Assembly (NCBI RefSeq): GCF_036320655.1
Contig: NZ_CP143258.1
Coordinates: 2,201,001 to 2,265,000 of the forward strand
DNA length: 64,000 nt
Source of the DNA: Porphyromonas pogonae
GTDB lineage: Bacteria; Bacteroidota; Bacteroidia; Bacteroidales; Porphyromonadaceae
Direction: 5' to 3'
Below, piece by piece: positions 9,894-18,002 of the stretch. The first letter of the stretch is position 1. Each line of letters opens with the position of its first letter. A program made the position numbers and the translations under genes. The notes under the pieces are model-generated. The model was not told the origin of the DNA. It made no database searches and was given only the letters and a program-made list of their open reading frames with translations.

Positions 9894-10073
9894 GGCTACA
9901 ATATGGCTACAAAAAAAGTTACAAAAAAACAATTGTAGCCAAGAGTACTTTCAGAGCTCGTATAGATGACTATCAAATTACTGTTTTTCAAATAATTATG
10001 TCGAACTTTGCATCGGCAAGTTTTAGAAAAAAGTAAAAAAACAATGATGTTTTTTATAGCCTCATGGCTACAA
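9894..10073. repeat. GGCTACAA repeats upstream of the ICE integrase
   Basis: GGCTACAA occurs at 9894-9901, 9905-9912 and 10066-10073 on the plus strand and inverted (TTGTAGCC) at 9933-9940. Repeated octamers between an attachment site and a tyrosine integrase gene are typical of arm-type integrase or excision-factor binding sites; that role is inferred. Confidence 0.5.
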
Positions 10074-10128
10074 TAAATTATTTTCTTTTTTACTCAAAAA
10101 CTTCCAAGGCAATTAAAAAACAGTAGAA

Positions 10129-11355
10129 ATGAAAACAATTTTTCGAACAGTCTTCTATTTAAGGAGCAACTACACAAACAAAGAAGGGTTATCGCCCGTA
10201 ATGATTCGTATTTATCTAAACAATCAACGACTATCTATCGGCTCATCAGGAGTTGCCATTAATCCAAAATCATGGGATAATGAAAAAAATCGTTTGAAAG
10301 GTCGCTCAACAGAAATCCTACAAGCAAACCTTCAATTAGATAATATCCAAGCAGGATTACAAGCTATTTTTCGCCGTTTAGAGTTATCCGAAGATCTCAG
10401 TCTTGAATTAATTAAGTCAGAGTTTTTGGGCAAAAAAGAGCAACTTGACACTATTTTATCGTTGTTTGAAAAACATAACAACGACATACGAAATCAAGTA
10501 GGTATTAGTAAATCAGTAGCCACCCTGCAAAAATATGAAAACTGTAAACGCCACTTTTCTAATTTTATTAAATCGAAATACGGTCGTACAGATTTAAAAC
10601 TATCCGAAGTAACACCTATCGTTATTCACGATTTTAGGATTTATTTATTGACAACTAAGAAATGTATGCCTAATACAACTACAAAAATCCTAAAATTTTT
10701 CAAAACAATTATCTTATTTGGGCGTAAAAACGGCTTCTTAACACATGATCCTTTTCGTGAAATTCGCTTTCATTTAGAGCCCGTGGACCGTGGTTTTCTG
10801 ACAGATAATGAAATCAAGACAATAATGCAAAAAGAAATGGTTACACCTCGCTTAGAGTTGGTTCGTGACATGTTCATTTTCTCTTGCTTTACAGGACTTG
10901 CATATATAGATGTAGCAAACCTCACAGAAGACAATATAGTTGAATTGGACGGTAAACAATGGATTATGACTAAACGCCAAAAAACTAAAATCGCCACTAA
11001 CATTATCTTGCTTGATATTCCTAAAATGATCATAGAAAAATATGCTTCTGTTAGAAAAGACGGAAAGCTTTTACCCATACTTTCTAATCAGAAAATGAAT
11101 GCCTATTTAAAAGAGATTGCAGATATATGTCAGATTAATAAGAATTTAACCTATCATGTGGCACGTCATACATTTGCTACAATGAGCATAAGTAAAGGCG
11201 TCCCTATTGAAACAGTTTCTAAAATGCTTGGACACAGCAAAATACAGACAACTCAAATTTATGCAAGAATAACGAACAAAAAGTTAGAAGCAGATATGTT
11301 GGCTTTATCTTCCAAATTAGATAAATTTACTGATTCAATGAATATTAACCCTTAA
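10129..11355 (+). CDS. int: ICE tyrosine integrase
   Basis: Integrates and excises the ICE. The 408-residue protein has an N-terminal arm-binding region (residues 1-90, FYLRSNYTNKEGLSPVMIRI), a SAM-like core-binding domain (about 100-220) and a C-terminal catalytic domain. The HxxR motif (HVARHTFAT), the second His (LGHSK) and the nucleophile Tyr (TTQIYARI) are visible. The usual first catalytic Arg is absent: the box reads FTGLAYIDVANL, with Ala at that place, as in the IntDOT group of Bacteroidetes integrases where Arg I is also missing. It lies beside tRNA-Ser and begins the ICE. Confidence 0.92.
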   Translation: MKTIFRTVFYLRSNYTNKEGLSPVMIRIYLNNQRLSIGSSGVAINPKSWDNEKNRLKGRSTEILQANLQLDNIQAGLQAIFRRLELSEDLSLELIKSEFLGKKEQLDTILSLFEKHNNDIRNQVGISKSVATLQKYENCKRHFSNFIKSKYGRTDLKLSEVTPIVIHDFRIYLLTTKKCMPNTTTKILKFFKTIILFGRKNGFLTHDPFREIRFHLEPVDRGFLTDNEIKTIMQKEMVTPRLELVRDMFIFSCFTGLAYIDVANLTEDNIVELDGKQWIMTKRQKTKIATNIILLDIPKMIIEKYASVRKDGKLLPILSNQKMNAYLKEIADICQINKNLTYHVARHTFATMSISKGVPIETVSKMLGHSKIQTTQIYARITNKKLEADMLALSSKLDKFTDSMNINP

Positions 11356-11367
11356 AACATCCAAATT

Positions 11368-11826
11368 ATGAAAACAACAAAAAAAGAATTGTCTTATTAC
11401 CGACTAAGATTAGAAGCTTATTTGAAAGATTATCATCCGCACCGATTATCGGATGAAAGGTTTATCACAGCTCGTTCAGATGCTTCGGCAAAGGCTTATG
11501 AAGAAAGTTTCCTATCGGGTGCATCGCCCGATGAAGCTAATGCAACAGCCTTGGAAGTGCTGTTTGAAGGATTGCATTTTTCTGAATACTTTTTTATCGA
11601 ACAAATTCTCGACAACGAATTTTCCGATGAAGTTCCTGCTGAACTTACTCAGAAATTAAGCTTATTACTATTAAAAAATGATACAGTAAAAGCAACTATT
11701 GCTAAATACAGCCTCGACGACAAATTAGATGAAAAGCCGGAATACAGCCTGCTTTACACCGAACTTACAGGTGTGATACAACTCGTTATCGAAAACAACA
11801 GTCTTCTGAAAAGCCTGAAAGCATAA
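11368..11826 (+). CDS. DUF1896 family protein
   Basis: A 152-residue soluble, acidic protein typical of Bacteroidetes conjugative transposons, where it usually follows the integrase. The DUF1896 pattern is visible: SYYRLRLEAYLKDYHPH near the N-terminus, RSDASAKAYEESFLSGASPDEANA and VLFEGLHFSEYFFIEQILDNEF. Function unknown. It starts 12 bp after int and is probably co-transcribed. Confidence 0.85.
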   Translation: MKTTKKELSYYRLRLEAYLKDYHPHRLSDERFITARSDASAKAYEESFLSGASPDEANATALEVLFEGLHFSEYFFIEQILDNEFSDEVPAELTQKLSLLLLKNDTVKATIAKYSLDDKLDEKPEYSLLYTELTGVIQLVIENNSLLKSLKA

Positions 11827-12154
11827 CCTTAGTTTTTTTACTTCATAAAAGGGATAGTTTCTACCAAGAAATTATCCCTTTTTCGTTTTCTCACTTTCCG
11901 GTTATAATCTGACTTCATTTTTGTTCTTCCCGATTTTTTCCAAAAGGACGAGTATTGTTTCGTTCGGCGGGCAAAGGTAAAACGTGTTTCGTCAAATGCA
12001 AGGTCAAGCCCTTTGGATTTGGCTAAAAAATCTTCCTCTTTCCACTTTGTGGCGAGCGTATTTTTTGCCAAAACCTTGCTTTTTGCCGAAGCCACTACCT
12101 TTTTAAGCCCTCGAAACGAAACAGGCATACTCCGACCTTTGGACGCAAAAAAAA

Positions 12155-12325
12155 ATGTCAGAAGTTATGAAACAGTCAGAAATATATACAGAAAAGGACT
12201 TTGGGAAACGAAGCGACACCTCCTCCCATTACCGCATAAACTGTGGTAAAAACCCTGTCCCTGTGGGCGAAATAGTGAAACATTGTGTGGAACAACTTAA
12301 AAAGAAAAGCTATGAGTACCAATAA
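12155..12325 (+). CDS. small conserved-looking ICE protein, 56 residues
   Basis: A short frame beginning MSEVMKQSEIYTEKDFGKRS and ending KKKSYEYQ. It overlaps the next gene by 14 bp, and codon use resembles its neighbours. The basic C-terminus and the position in a chain of overlapping small genes support a real product. Function unknown. The 330 bases before it (11,827-12,154) hold no frame I support on either strand. Confidence 0.55.
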   Translation: MSEVMKQSEIYTEKDFGKRSDTSSHYRINCGKNPVPVGEIVKHCVEQLKKKSYEYQ

Positions 12326-12866
12326 TTTTGCTTTTGAAAATCGCTGTATAGTGGTGGAAGACGATGATTTTACATTTGAGAATGTGCCTAAACATCTTGA
12401 ATACGTGCAAGGAAGTAACCGGAACTATCCGAGTTACTATTTGGATAAGTATAGACACCGCTTTCATACGCTTGATATTGTGATAACGGCAGCTTATTAT
12501 TCGGGTGCTTGTATTGATTATACACCCAATGACAAGTATTTAGACTGCATTTACGAGTGCAGGAATTATGTTTCAAACCGTGACGCAGATGATATATTCG
12601 ATGATATTTATGCCGACTTCAAAGCCTATAAGCCGAAAAAACGTGAATTGCGTAAACTTGTGAGAGATGCTTACAACGCCAAATTGGGAAATTATAAGCC
12701 TTTTGATACACTTTTCGAGTTTCTGTTTGCCTTAGAAAAAGTTGAAGCTGATAAAATTCTCGATAAAATACGTGATGATTACGGTTACACGGAAGTCCGT
12801 AAAATTGCCAATTTCTGTAATGGCGAAGCCTTGTACGAGCCTATTAAAGAACATCAAGCCGTATGA
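12312..12866 (+). CDS. hypothetical ICE accessory protein
   Basis: A protein of 184 residues from the ATG at 12312 (MSTNNFAFENRC); a GTG at 12285 in frame would add nine residues but lies inside the upstream gene. It is rich in acidic and aromatic residues (VVEDDDFTFENVPKHLEYVQG, DADDIFDDIYADF), with no membrane segment or known motif. Placed in the small-gene block between int and PcfK/PcfJ, where Bacteroidetes ICEs carry variable accessory genes. Function unknown. Confidence 0.6.
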   Translation: MSTNNFAFENRCIVVEDDDFTFENVPKHLEYVQGSNRNYPSYYLDKYRHRFHTLDIVITAAYYSGACIDYTPNDKYLDCIYECRNYVSNRDADDIFDDIYADFKAYKPKKRELRKLVRDAYNAKLGNYKPFDTLFEFLFALEKVEADKILDKIRDDYGYTEVRKIANFCNGEALYEPIKEHQAV

Positions 12867-13030
12867 AAATTATCCGATTATCACACCGAATTGTTATCAC
12901 GCAAGCACGTAACTTTCGTGAATACAGAATATTACAATCCAAGAACTACAAAGGTAATTCTTTCTCGAAGTTCCTACGAATGTGGATGGATTGGCAAGAA
13001 ATCAAAGACGTATTAACATCTAATCAATAA
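12863..13030 (+). CDS. small ICE protein, 55 residues
   Basis: The ATG overlaps the TGA of the previous gene by four bases, a sign of coupled translation. The product begins MKIIRLSHRIVITQARNFRE and is strongly basic with a WMDWQEI motif near the end. It is probably a small nucleic-acid-binding or regulatory protein, but nothing in it is diagnostic. Confidence 0.6.
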   Translation: MKIIRLSHRIVITQARNFREYRILQSKNYKGNSFSKFLRMWMDWQEIKDVLTSNQ

Positions 13031-13034
13031 CTCA

Positions 13035-13262
13035 ATGAAATCAACCCCTTTACGGCTGATAGTAGCTTTATTTCTGATAATCGGAACGGTTTACGCTGTT
13101 TCGGTTATCGCTACTTCGGAAACGTTAATGCTTGTAATGATTTTAACGGCATCTACGCTACTGAAATTCATCATCCGAGAAACGCTTTACATCTTGTTAA
13201 CCGTACTGAAATTGGCAGTTATTATTGCCGTAATAGGATTGATATTATCATACATATTATAA
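13035..13262 (+). CDS. small membrane protein, 75 residues
   Basis: Almost entirely hydrophobic, with two to three membrane segments (about 8-25, 30-45 and 50-74). It begins 4 bp after the previous stop. Small proteins of this kind are common beside conjugation genes; function unknown. Confidence 0.55.
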   Translation: MKSTPLRLIVALFLIIGTVYAVSVIATSETLMLVMILTASTLLKFIIRETLYILLTVLKLAVIIAVIGLILSYIL

Positions 13263-13291
13263 CAATCAAATAACATTCAAACAAACAGAAT

Positions 13292-13507
13292 ATGAAACCG
13301 ACCAATTTAATAACGATGCGTGAAAACCTTACCAAGTTGGACGCCAAAGAGATTTACTATTTCCGTTGGACTTCGGGCAGTCTTTACACGGTAATGGCAT
13401 CAGACGGAAAGAGATACGGACAAATAATCACTATCGGGTACGTTAAGGAGACCAAGATATTGAACGAATTGGGACTGCCTATATACAACCATTGTCCCAT
13501 TAATTAA
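13292..13507 (+). CDS. small hypothetical ICE protein, 71 residues
   Basis: Soluble and compact, with the pattern YYFRWTSGSLYTVMASDGKRYG, a beta-rich stretch. No family recognised. Spacing to both neighbours is under 35 bp, so it is part of the same operon. Confidence 0.5.
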   Translation: MKPTNLITMRENLTKLDAKEIYYFRWTSGSLYTVMASDGKRYGQIITIGYVKETKILNELGLPIYNHCPIN

Positions 13508-13540
13508 ATCATTTACAAACAGTTAAAAACAGAATGAGAT

Positions 13541-14014
13541 ATGAAAAAAGCATTTAACATTACAGATTATATTTTGGTAAAAGCCGATACAGACAGCGAT
13601 TGGGACAACTGCCACTTCGCTATCATCCATTGCACAAAAGAGTGGCGAGAAACGATGATACAACGACTTAAAGCCGTTCAGTCAGTTGAAAATGAACCCG
13701 GATTTATATCGCTAAACTATTACGAAACATCGGTTGATTTTTATTGTGCAGACGAAAACACCCAAAGCGAAATAGACCAAATATTGGGCGGAAAAGATTG
13801 GGCGTTTGTTGAATTGGATGAAAACGAACAAGAAACATTCCTTACACCCGAAAGCTGTTTGAACAACTACAAAATGTCGTTTTATCAACACGGAACAGCA
13901 ATTTACTCTGCACACGGAAAGCATTCCGGCGATGAGTTTTTCACTTCTGATTTTTCAATCAAAAGTGTTTTGAACTATCATCAATCTACTATCGCAATCA
14001 AACGGCTATTTTAA
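13541..14014 (+). CDS. hypothetical ICE accessory protein, 157 residues
   Basis: A soluble acidic protein with no membrane segment or signal peptide. N-terminal DYILVKADTDSDWDNCHFAIIH and a central acidic stretch (VELDENEQE) are notable. It lies directly before the PcfK-like gene in the same operon. Function unknown. Confidence 0.6.
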   Translation: MKKAFNITDYILVKADTDSDWDNCHFAIIHCTKEWRETMIQRLKAVQSVENEPGFISLNYYETSVDFYCADENTQSEIDQILGGKDWAFVELDENEQETFLTPESCLNNYKMSFYQHGTAIYSAHGKHSGDEFFTSDFSIKSVLNYHQSTIAIKRLF

Positions 14015-14038
14015 TACACCATTAAAACATTCAGAAAA

Positions 14039-14452
14039 ATGAAAACAACAGAACATTTCAAAAACACCATAGGAACCTATCTGAGAGATAGAGCCGAAAC
14101 GGACAAGCTGTTTGCCGTATCTTTTAGTAATCCCGACAAGAATATCAACGATTGTTGTACCTACATTCTTAATTGGGTAAAACAGAGCGGATGCAATGGT
14201 TTTGCCGATGAAGAAATTTACTCGTTGGCAGTGCATTATTATGACGAAAAAGATATTGAAATCGGCAATCCAATCAACTGTCAAGTGGTCGTAAATCACA
14301 CTGTTGAATTGACTGCCGAAGAAAAGGAACAAGCACGTCAAAACGCAATCAAACGAGTTGAAAATGAAGTTTACAATCGTATGACTATAAGCAGGAAACG
14401 TCAGAATGTACAAGCTCAACCGTGCGTTCAAAAAAGCCTTTTTGACCTATGA
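14039..14452 (+). CDS. PcfK-like protein
   Basis: A 137-residue protein resembling the PcfK family named from enterococcal pCF10 and frequent in Bacteroidetes conjugative transposons: N-terminal FKNTIGTYLRDRAETD, the central CCTYILNWVKQSGCNGFADEEIYSLAVHYYDEKDI, and a Lys/Arg-rich tail. Its stop overlaps the start of the PcfJ-like gene by four bases, matching the usual PcfK-PcfJ pairing. The molecular role is not known. Confidence 0.8.
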   Translation: MKTTEHFKNTIGTYLRDRAETDKLFAVSFSNPDKNINDCCTYILNWVKQSGCNGFADEEIYSLAVHYYDEKDIEIGNPINCQVVVNHTVELTAEEKEQARQNAIKRVENEVYNRMTISRKRQNVQAQPCVQKSLFDL

Positions 14453-15732
14453 AACCTAAAACAAAACTTCAAAAGCAAGTCGCCGAACAAAGTAAGCGAC
14501 TTGCACCAATTACCCAAAGACAGAAAGATTGGGCATTTCAAAACTGTTTTGACCTGCAAGCCCGACGACTGAAAAGCGGCAAGCTAACCTGTTTGGAATG
14601 CGGACACTCGTGGAAAGGTGGACACGTTTTAGCAGAGAGCATTTGCGGTTGCACGTGTCCGAATTGCGGAACAGAGTTAAAGGTAATCAATAGCCAAAAA
14701 CAGACTTTTAAGTATGCCGAGTACTTTGGAATGATAACCGTTTGCGGTGGCTTTCAAGTCTTGCGTTATTTCTTTTTAGAGAAACATTGTCAAGTAGGTA
14801 ATCCGGCACGTCTGTTTTGTCGCGAAGTGGTGCAACATTGGATAACACCAAGCGGAAAATGTGAGATAATGGCACGGTCGAGAAATATGAGTATATTTTA
14901 TTACGATGTTTGGAATTGGACGTCAGAACTTGAAATACGCCGTGAACATCATTCACAACATATTTCGCCCGTAGCAGTTTATCTACATAAACGTTATATT
15001 CCCGAAGTGAAACGCAACGGATTTAAAGGAAATTTTCATCGCTTATCGCCCCGAACACTGTTTTGCAACATCCTTTCGGATAGTCGAATGGAAACCTTAT
15101 TGAAAGCGGAACAATACGATTTATTACGTCACTTTTCGGTTAGACGTTCACAAAGCCTTGATGATTATTGGGCAAGTATTAAGATTTGCATCCGTAATAA
15201 GTACACAGTAACTGATGTATCACTTTGGTGCGACTATGTGGATTTGTTGCGATTTTTCGGGAAAGATGTGCAGAACGCAAAATTTGTATGTCCGATTGAT
15301 TTAAAAGCCGAACACGACCGTTGGATGAAAAAGAAAAAGGCGTGGCAAGAACGCCAAAAGCGTGAAGAAGAGCGAAAACGCTTGTTGAAAAATGAACAAG
15401 CGTATCAAGAACTGAAAGCAAAATTTATCGGATTGGAATTTTCGGAAGGTAGTTTGTACATTCGTGTTTTGAAAGATGTAAACGAGTTTTACGAAGAAGG
15501 AAACGCCCTTAAACATTGCGTATTTACGAACGAATACTTTTTGAAACCCGACACACTTGTTTTTACTGCACAAATAAACGGCAAACGAATTGAAACGGTG
15601 GAAGTTTCGTTAGAAACCTTGAAAGTTATTCAATCACGTGGCGTTTGCAACGTAAATACCGAATATCACGAACAAATTATTTCACTTGTAAATCGTAACG
15701 CACACCTTATCCGAAAGCGGATGACGGCTTGA
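14449..15732 (+). CDS. PcfJ-like protein
   Basis: A 427-residue protein of the PcfJ family. The N-terminal part has two CxxC pairs (CLECGHSW and CTCPNCG) forming a probable zinc ribbon around residues 45-70; a basic coiled stretch (KKKKAWQERQKREEERKR) precedes the PcfJ domain at the C-terminus (LYIRVLKDVNEFYEEGNALKHCVF ... KVIQSRGVCN). Probable DNA-associated function in conjugation is inferred only from its company. Followed by a strong terminator. Confidence 0.82.
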   Translation: MKPKTKLQKQVAEQSKRLAPITQRQKDWAFQNCFDLQARRLKSGKLTCLECGHSWKGGHVLAESICGCTCPNCGTELKVINSQKQTFKYAEYFGMITVCGGFQVLRYFFLEKHCQVGNPARLFCREVVQHWITPSGKCEIMARSRNMSIFYYDVWNWTSELEIRREHHSQHISPVAVYLHKRYIPEVKRNGFKGNFHRLSPRTLFCNILSDSRMETLLKAEQYDLLRHFSVRRSQSLDDYWASIKICIRNKYTVTDVSLWCDYVDLLRFFGKDVQNAKFVCPIDLKAEHDRWMKKKKAWQERQKREEERKRLLKNEQAYQELKAKFIGLEFSEGSLYIRVLKDVNEFYEEGNALKHCVFTNEYFLKPDTLVFTAQINGKRIETVEVSLETLKVIQSRGVCNVNTEYHEQIISLVNRNAHLIRKRMTA

Positions 15733-15752
15733 TGTTTTCATTTTTTCTGACT

Positions 15753-15783
15753 GCCCCGAAAGTTTTTCGTGAACTTTCGGGGC
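15753..15783 (+). terminator. terminator after the PcfJ-like gene
   Basis: A perfect 12-bp stem GCCCCGAAAGTT / AACTTTCGGGGC with a 7-nt loop is followed by TTCTTTT. It ends the rightward small-gene operon. Confidence 0.85.
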
Positions 15784-15892
15784 TTCTTTTCTTTGGGGAA
15801 AAGGCAAACAAAGAAAAGAAGGAAAAGAAATTTGCCGAGATGGACTGGATTTTAACAAAGTTATAAACTTTGCGGAAAACAGATTTTAGTCA

Positions 15893-15925
15893 AAAAGCCC
15901 CTACATATCACATGTAAGGGCTTTT
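15893..15925 (-). terminator. terminator of the tra operon
   Basis: AAAAGCCCCTACAT pairs with ATGTAAGGGCTTTT (one mismatch) around a 5-nt loop. With T runs on both sides it can act on either strand. It lies just after the last tra gene. Confidence 0.7.
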
Positions 15926-15967
15926 CCATAATTTATTTAATTTTCATGTATGAAACAATTTGGGATA

Positions 15968-16417
15968 TCACTCCCTTTTATCTTCATCTTTTGCATTAAA
16001 CTGAAACTCCAACTTCCTTTCATTTCCGAAACTATCTTCCACAACCACTTCAAACTGCTGACTATCGTCTGAGCGTGAAGTGTAGTACAATCGGAACTCT
16101 TTATCCGGTAATGGATAGCGGTCATTAGGCAGAAAAACATCTCCATCTTTTCCTAATTGCAACTCGCCGTATCCTTCACTTTGGAAATAACGAATGGTAT
16201 AACGATTATCGGCAAAGTTCCCTGTTTCGATTAAGGTGCATCTAACTTCGACAGTTTCGTTTTGTTTGATGTCTTTACGCACCGGCATCGTGCGAATATC
16301 GAATTCGTAAGCCTGTTGAATATCCAATTTACTATCACAAGCAGATAGACAAAACCCGGCAATGAGTAGCACTCCCACTACCCAAATATCTTTAAGTAAT
16401 TTCTGTTTTATTTTCAT
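15968..16417 (-). CDS. traQ: conjugative transposon protein TraQ (DUF3872)
   Basis: A 149-residue lipoprotein with the lipobox ...AGFCLSAC near residue 26, followed by a beta-rich domain with TMPVRKDIKQNETVEVRC and RYFQSEGYGELQLG, the DUF3872/TraQ pattern. Last gene of the leftward tra operon, 65 bp after traO. Probably an outer-membrane-associated part of the mating channel; the exact role is not established. Confidence 0.85.
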   Translation of the reverse strand: MKIKQKLLKDIWVVGVLLIAGFCLSACDSKLDIQQAYEFDIRTMPVRKDIKQNETVEVRCTLIETGNFADNRYTIRYFQSEGYGELQLGKDGDVFLPNDRYPLPDKEFRLYYTSRSDDSQQFEVVVEDSFGNERKLEFQFNAKDEDKRE

Positions 16418-16482
16418 TTTTATTTCTTTTTTGTTTGTTGATTTTACTTTTGTAAAGTTTCCCTTTATGGAGATTTATAGAG

Positions 16483-17052
16483 CTATAAAATAAGCCTTAT
16501 CCCCGTTTGCAAAGAAGGTCTGAACATCTCCACATCACTTCCCCACAACACATTGCATTTCCCTTTTACGAAAAGCACAAGATTGTCGATTACAAACACA
16601 TCTAATGCCAAGTGATAAGCACCGCCGTAAACAAATCGGTCTCGTGTCAATAGTGTTGCACCGTCGGACAAAAGCTTTTCATTTCGATTAACCGTTTCAT
16701 AACCTGTAACGGCAGTAATTCCGGTATTGAGCAATACGTTCTTTCCTGCATCGGAAAAGAGATTTAAGAGATAACCGCCTTCAAAAACAACCGTTTCGGA
16801 AGGGATTTGCATTTCACGATAAGCAAAATGCTTTTTCGCATATTCCAATCCAAACAACCATTGATTAGCTCGTTTGTGATTAATCGTCATCGCCATTTCC
16901 AAATTGAAATTACCGTTTTCAAACAGCTTGCTTTCCGTAATCGGAACACCTGCGGATAATTGCAATCCACGTTGTCCGGGAATAAGCCGTTGAGCGTGTG
17001 ATGCAGTAACTATCGCCACCGTCATCACGAAAAATAAAAGTATCCGTCTCAT
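16483..17052 (-). CDS. traO: conjugative transposon protein TraO
   Basis: A 189-residue exported protein: signal peptide (LLFFVMTVAIVTASHAQ) and a small predicted beta-barrel-like domain with RGLQLSAGVPITESK and a final aromatic-hydrophobic end (GIRLIL), as in outer-membrane barrels. The TraO family is specific to Bacteroidetes conjugation systems. Its start overlaps the end of traN by one base, so the two are translationally coupled. Confidence 0.88.
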   Translation of the reverse strand: MRRILLFFVMTVAIVTASHAQRLIPGQRGLQLSAGVPITESKLFENGNFNLEMAMTINHKRANQWLFGLEYAKKHFAYREMQIPSETVVFEGGYLLNLFSDAGKNVLLNTGITAVTGYETVNRNEKLLSDGATLLTRDRFVYGGAYHLALDVFVIDNLVLFVKGKCNVLWGSDVEMFRPSLQTGIRLIL

Positions 17053-17972
17053 CAGAATTTCAGTTTTAAGTTATCGATGTTTTTCGCACGGATTAAATCT
17101 TCGTTCTCTACGATAAAGGTCTGATGGCGACCGCCGTTTTGTTCAAAGAGCGTTACTTCCAATACTTTATCATCCGGCAAAGTGAACTGTTCCAATGTAA
17201 ATATCGAACGTTGTGTTTGCAATCCGCCGATACGGATAACATCGTTATAGGCTCTCAATGGTTGTAGAACTTGTTCTTGAATGGCGGTACGTTTGGCTAT
17301 TTTTTTATCGACCACCTTAAACGTGATAAAGTCGATGTTGTACGGCATTTCACTTTGGTTTTTCATTTGTAAGTGAAAGTACAGAAGTCCGTTGTGCGAA
17401 TACAGTCCACGTAACAGAAACTGAATACCGAACTTTTTCGAGCCGATATGTTTGATTTCACTGCGGTTGTTTTGCCAAATGGTTTTCATTATCAGCTTGA
17501 CCAACACGGGCGATTGATTACCCAATTCCTTGAAATAAATATCGGCTTTGTTGGTGGGCAAATTGTTCGTACCCGAATGCAAAAAATCCTGCATTTCGAT
17601 ATTCAGGCGTTCCGGTTCTTCGGCATATTTTACATTGAAACTGTAATAACTACCGTCATCACAAATAACCGAAAGATTGGTTTCCGTTTCAAAATCACGC
17701 ACGGCAGCCTTTACGCGAAGTACGTTGTCGGCATCTTCCGCTTTCCCTGCAATAATGTTACTGCTTCCCAAATCAACGTAACGGATTTGAGCGGGAAAAA
17801 TCAGATGAACGGTTTTCTCGAACGTGATTTGCAAGCCGTAAGGCAACACTACTCTTCCGTTAGGAATGGAACGGCTCATACCTTGATACAGGTCGCCCGA
17901 GCCGATTTGGGCGTTAGCAAGAAAACTTCCTGCCAATAAAATGGTAGATAAAAATAGTTGTTTAATTTTCAT
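17052..17972 (-). CDS. traN: conjugative transposon protein TraN (DUF4138)
   Basis: A 306-residue exported protein with signal peptide (FLSTILLAGSFLANAQ). The DUF4138 pattern includes LPYGLQITFEKTVHLIFPAQIRYVDLGS, NVLRVKAAVRDFETETNLSVI and LRGLYSHNGLLYFHLQMKN. TraN is considered the VirB9-like outer-membrane component of the Bacteroidetes type IV secretion channel, working with TraM. Located between traM and traO, the usual order. Confidence 0.9.
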   Translation of the reverse strand: MKIKQLFLSTILLAGSFLANAQIGSGDLYQGMSRSIPNGRVVLPYGLQITFEKTVHLIFPAQIRYVDLGSSNIIAGKAEDADNVLRVKAAVRDFETETNLSVICDDGSYYSFNVKYAEEPERLNIEMQDFLHSGTNNLPTNKADIYFKELGNQSPVLVKLIMKTIWQNNRSEIKHIGSKKFGIQFLLRGLYSHNGLLYFHLQMKNQSEMPYNIDFITFKVVDKKIAKRTAIQEQVLQPLRAYNDVIRIGGLQTQRSIFTLEQFTLPDDKVLEVTLFEQNGGRHQTFIVENEDLIRAKNIDNLKLKF

Positions 17973-18002
17973 TGTTGTTGTTTTTTTTGATTTGTAATTA
18001 AC

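Noticed and set aside
11838..12128. Minus-strand frame of 96 codons, very rich in Lys, Arg and Phe
   Set aside because: Composition is extreme and repetitive, it has no neighbours on its strand, and no motif or plausible ribosome site was seen.
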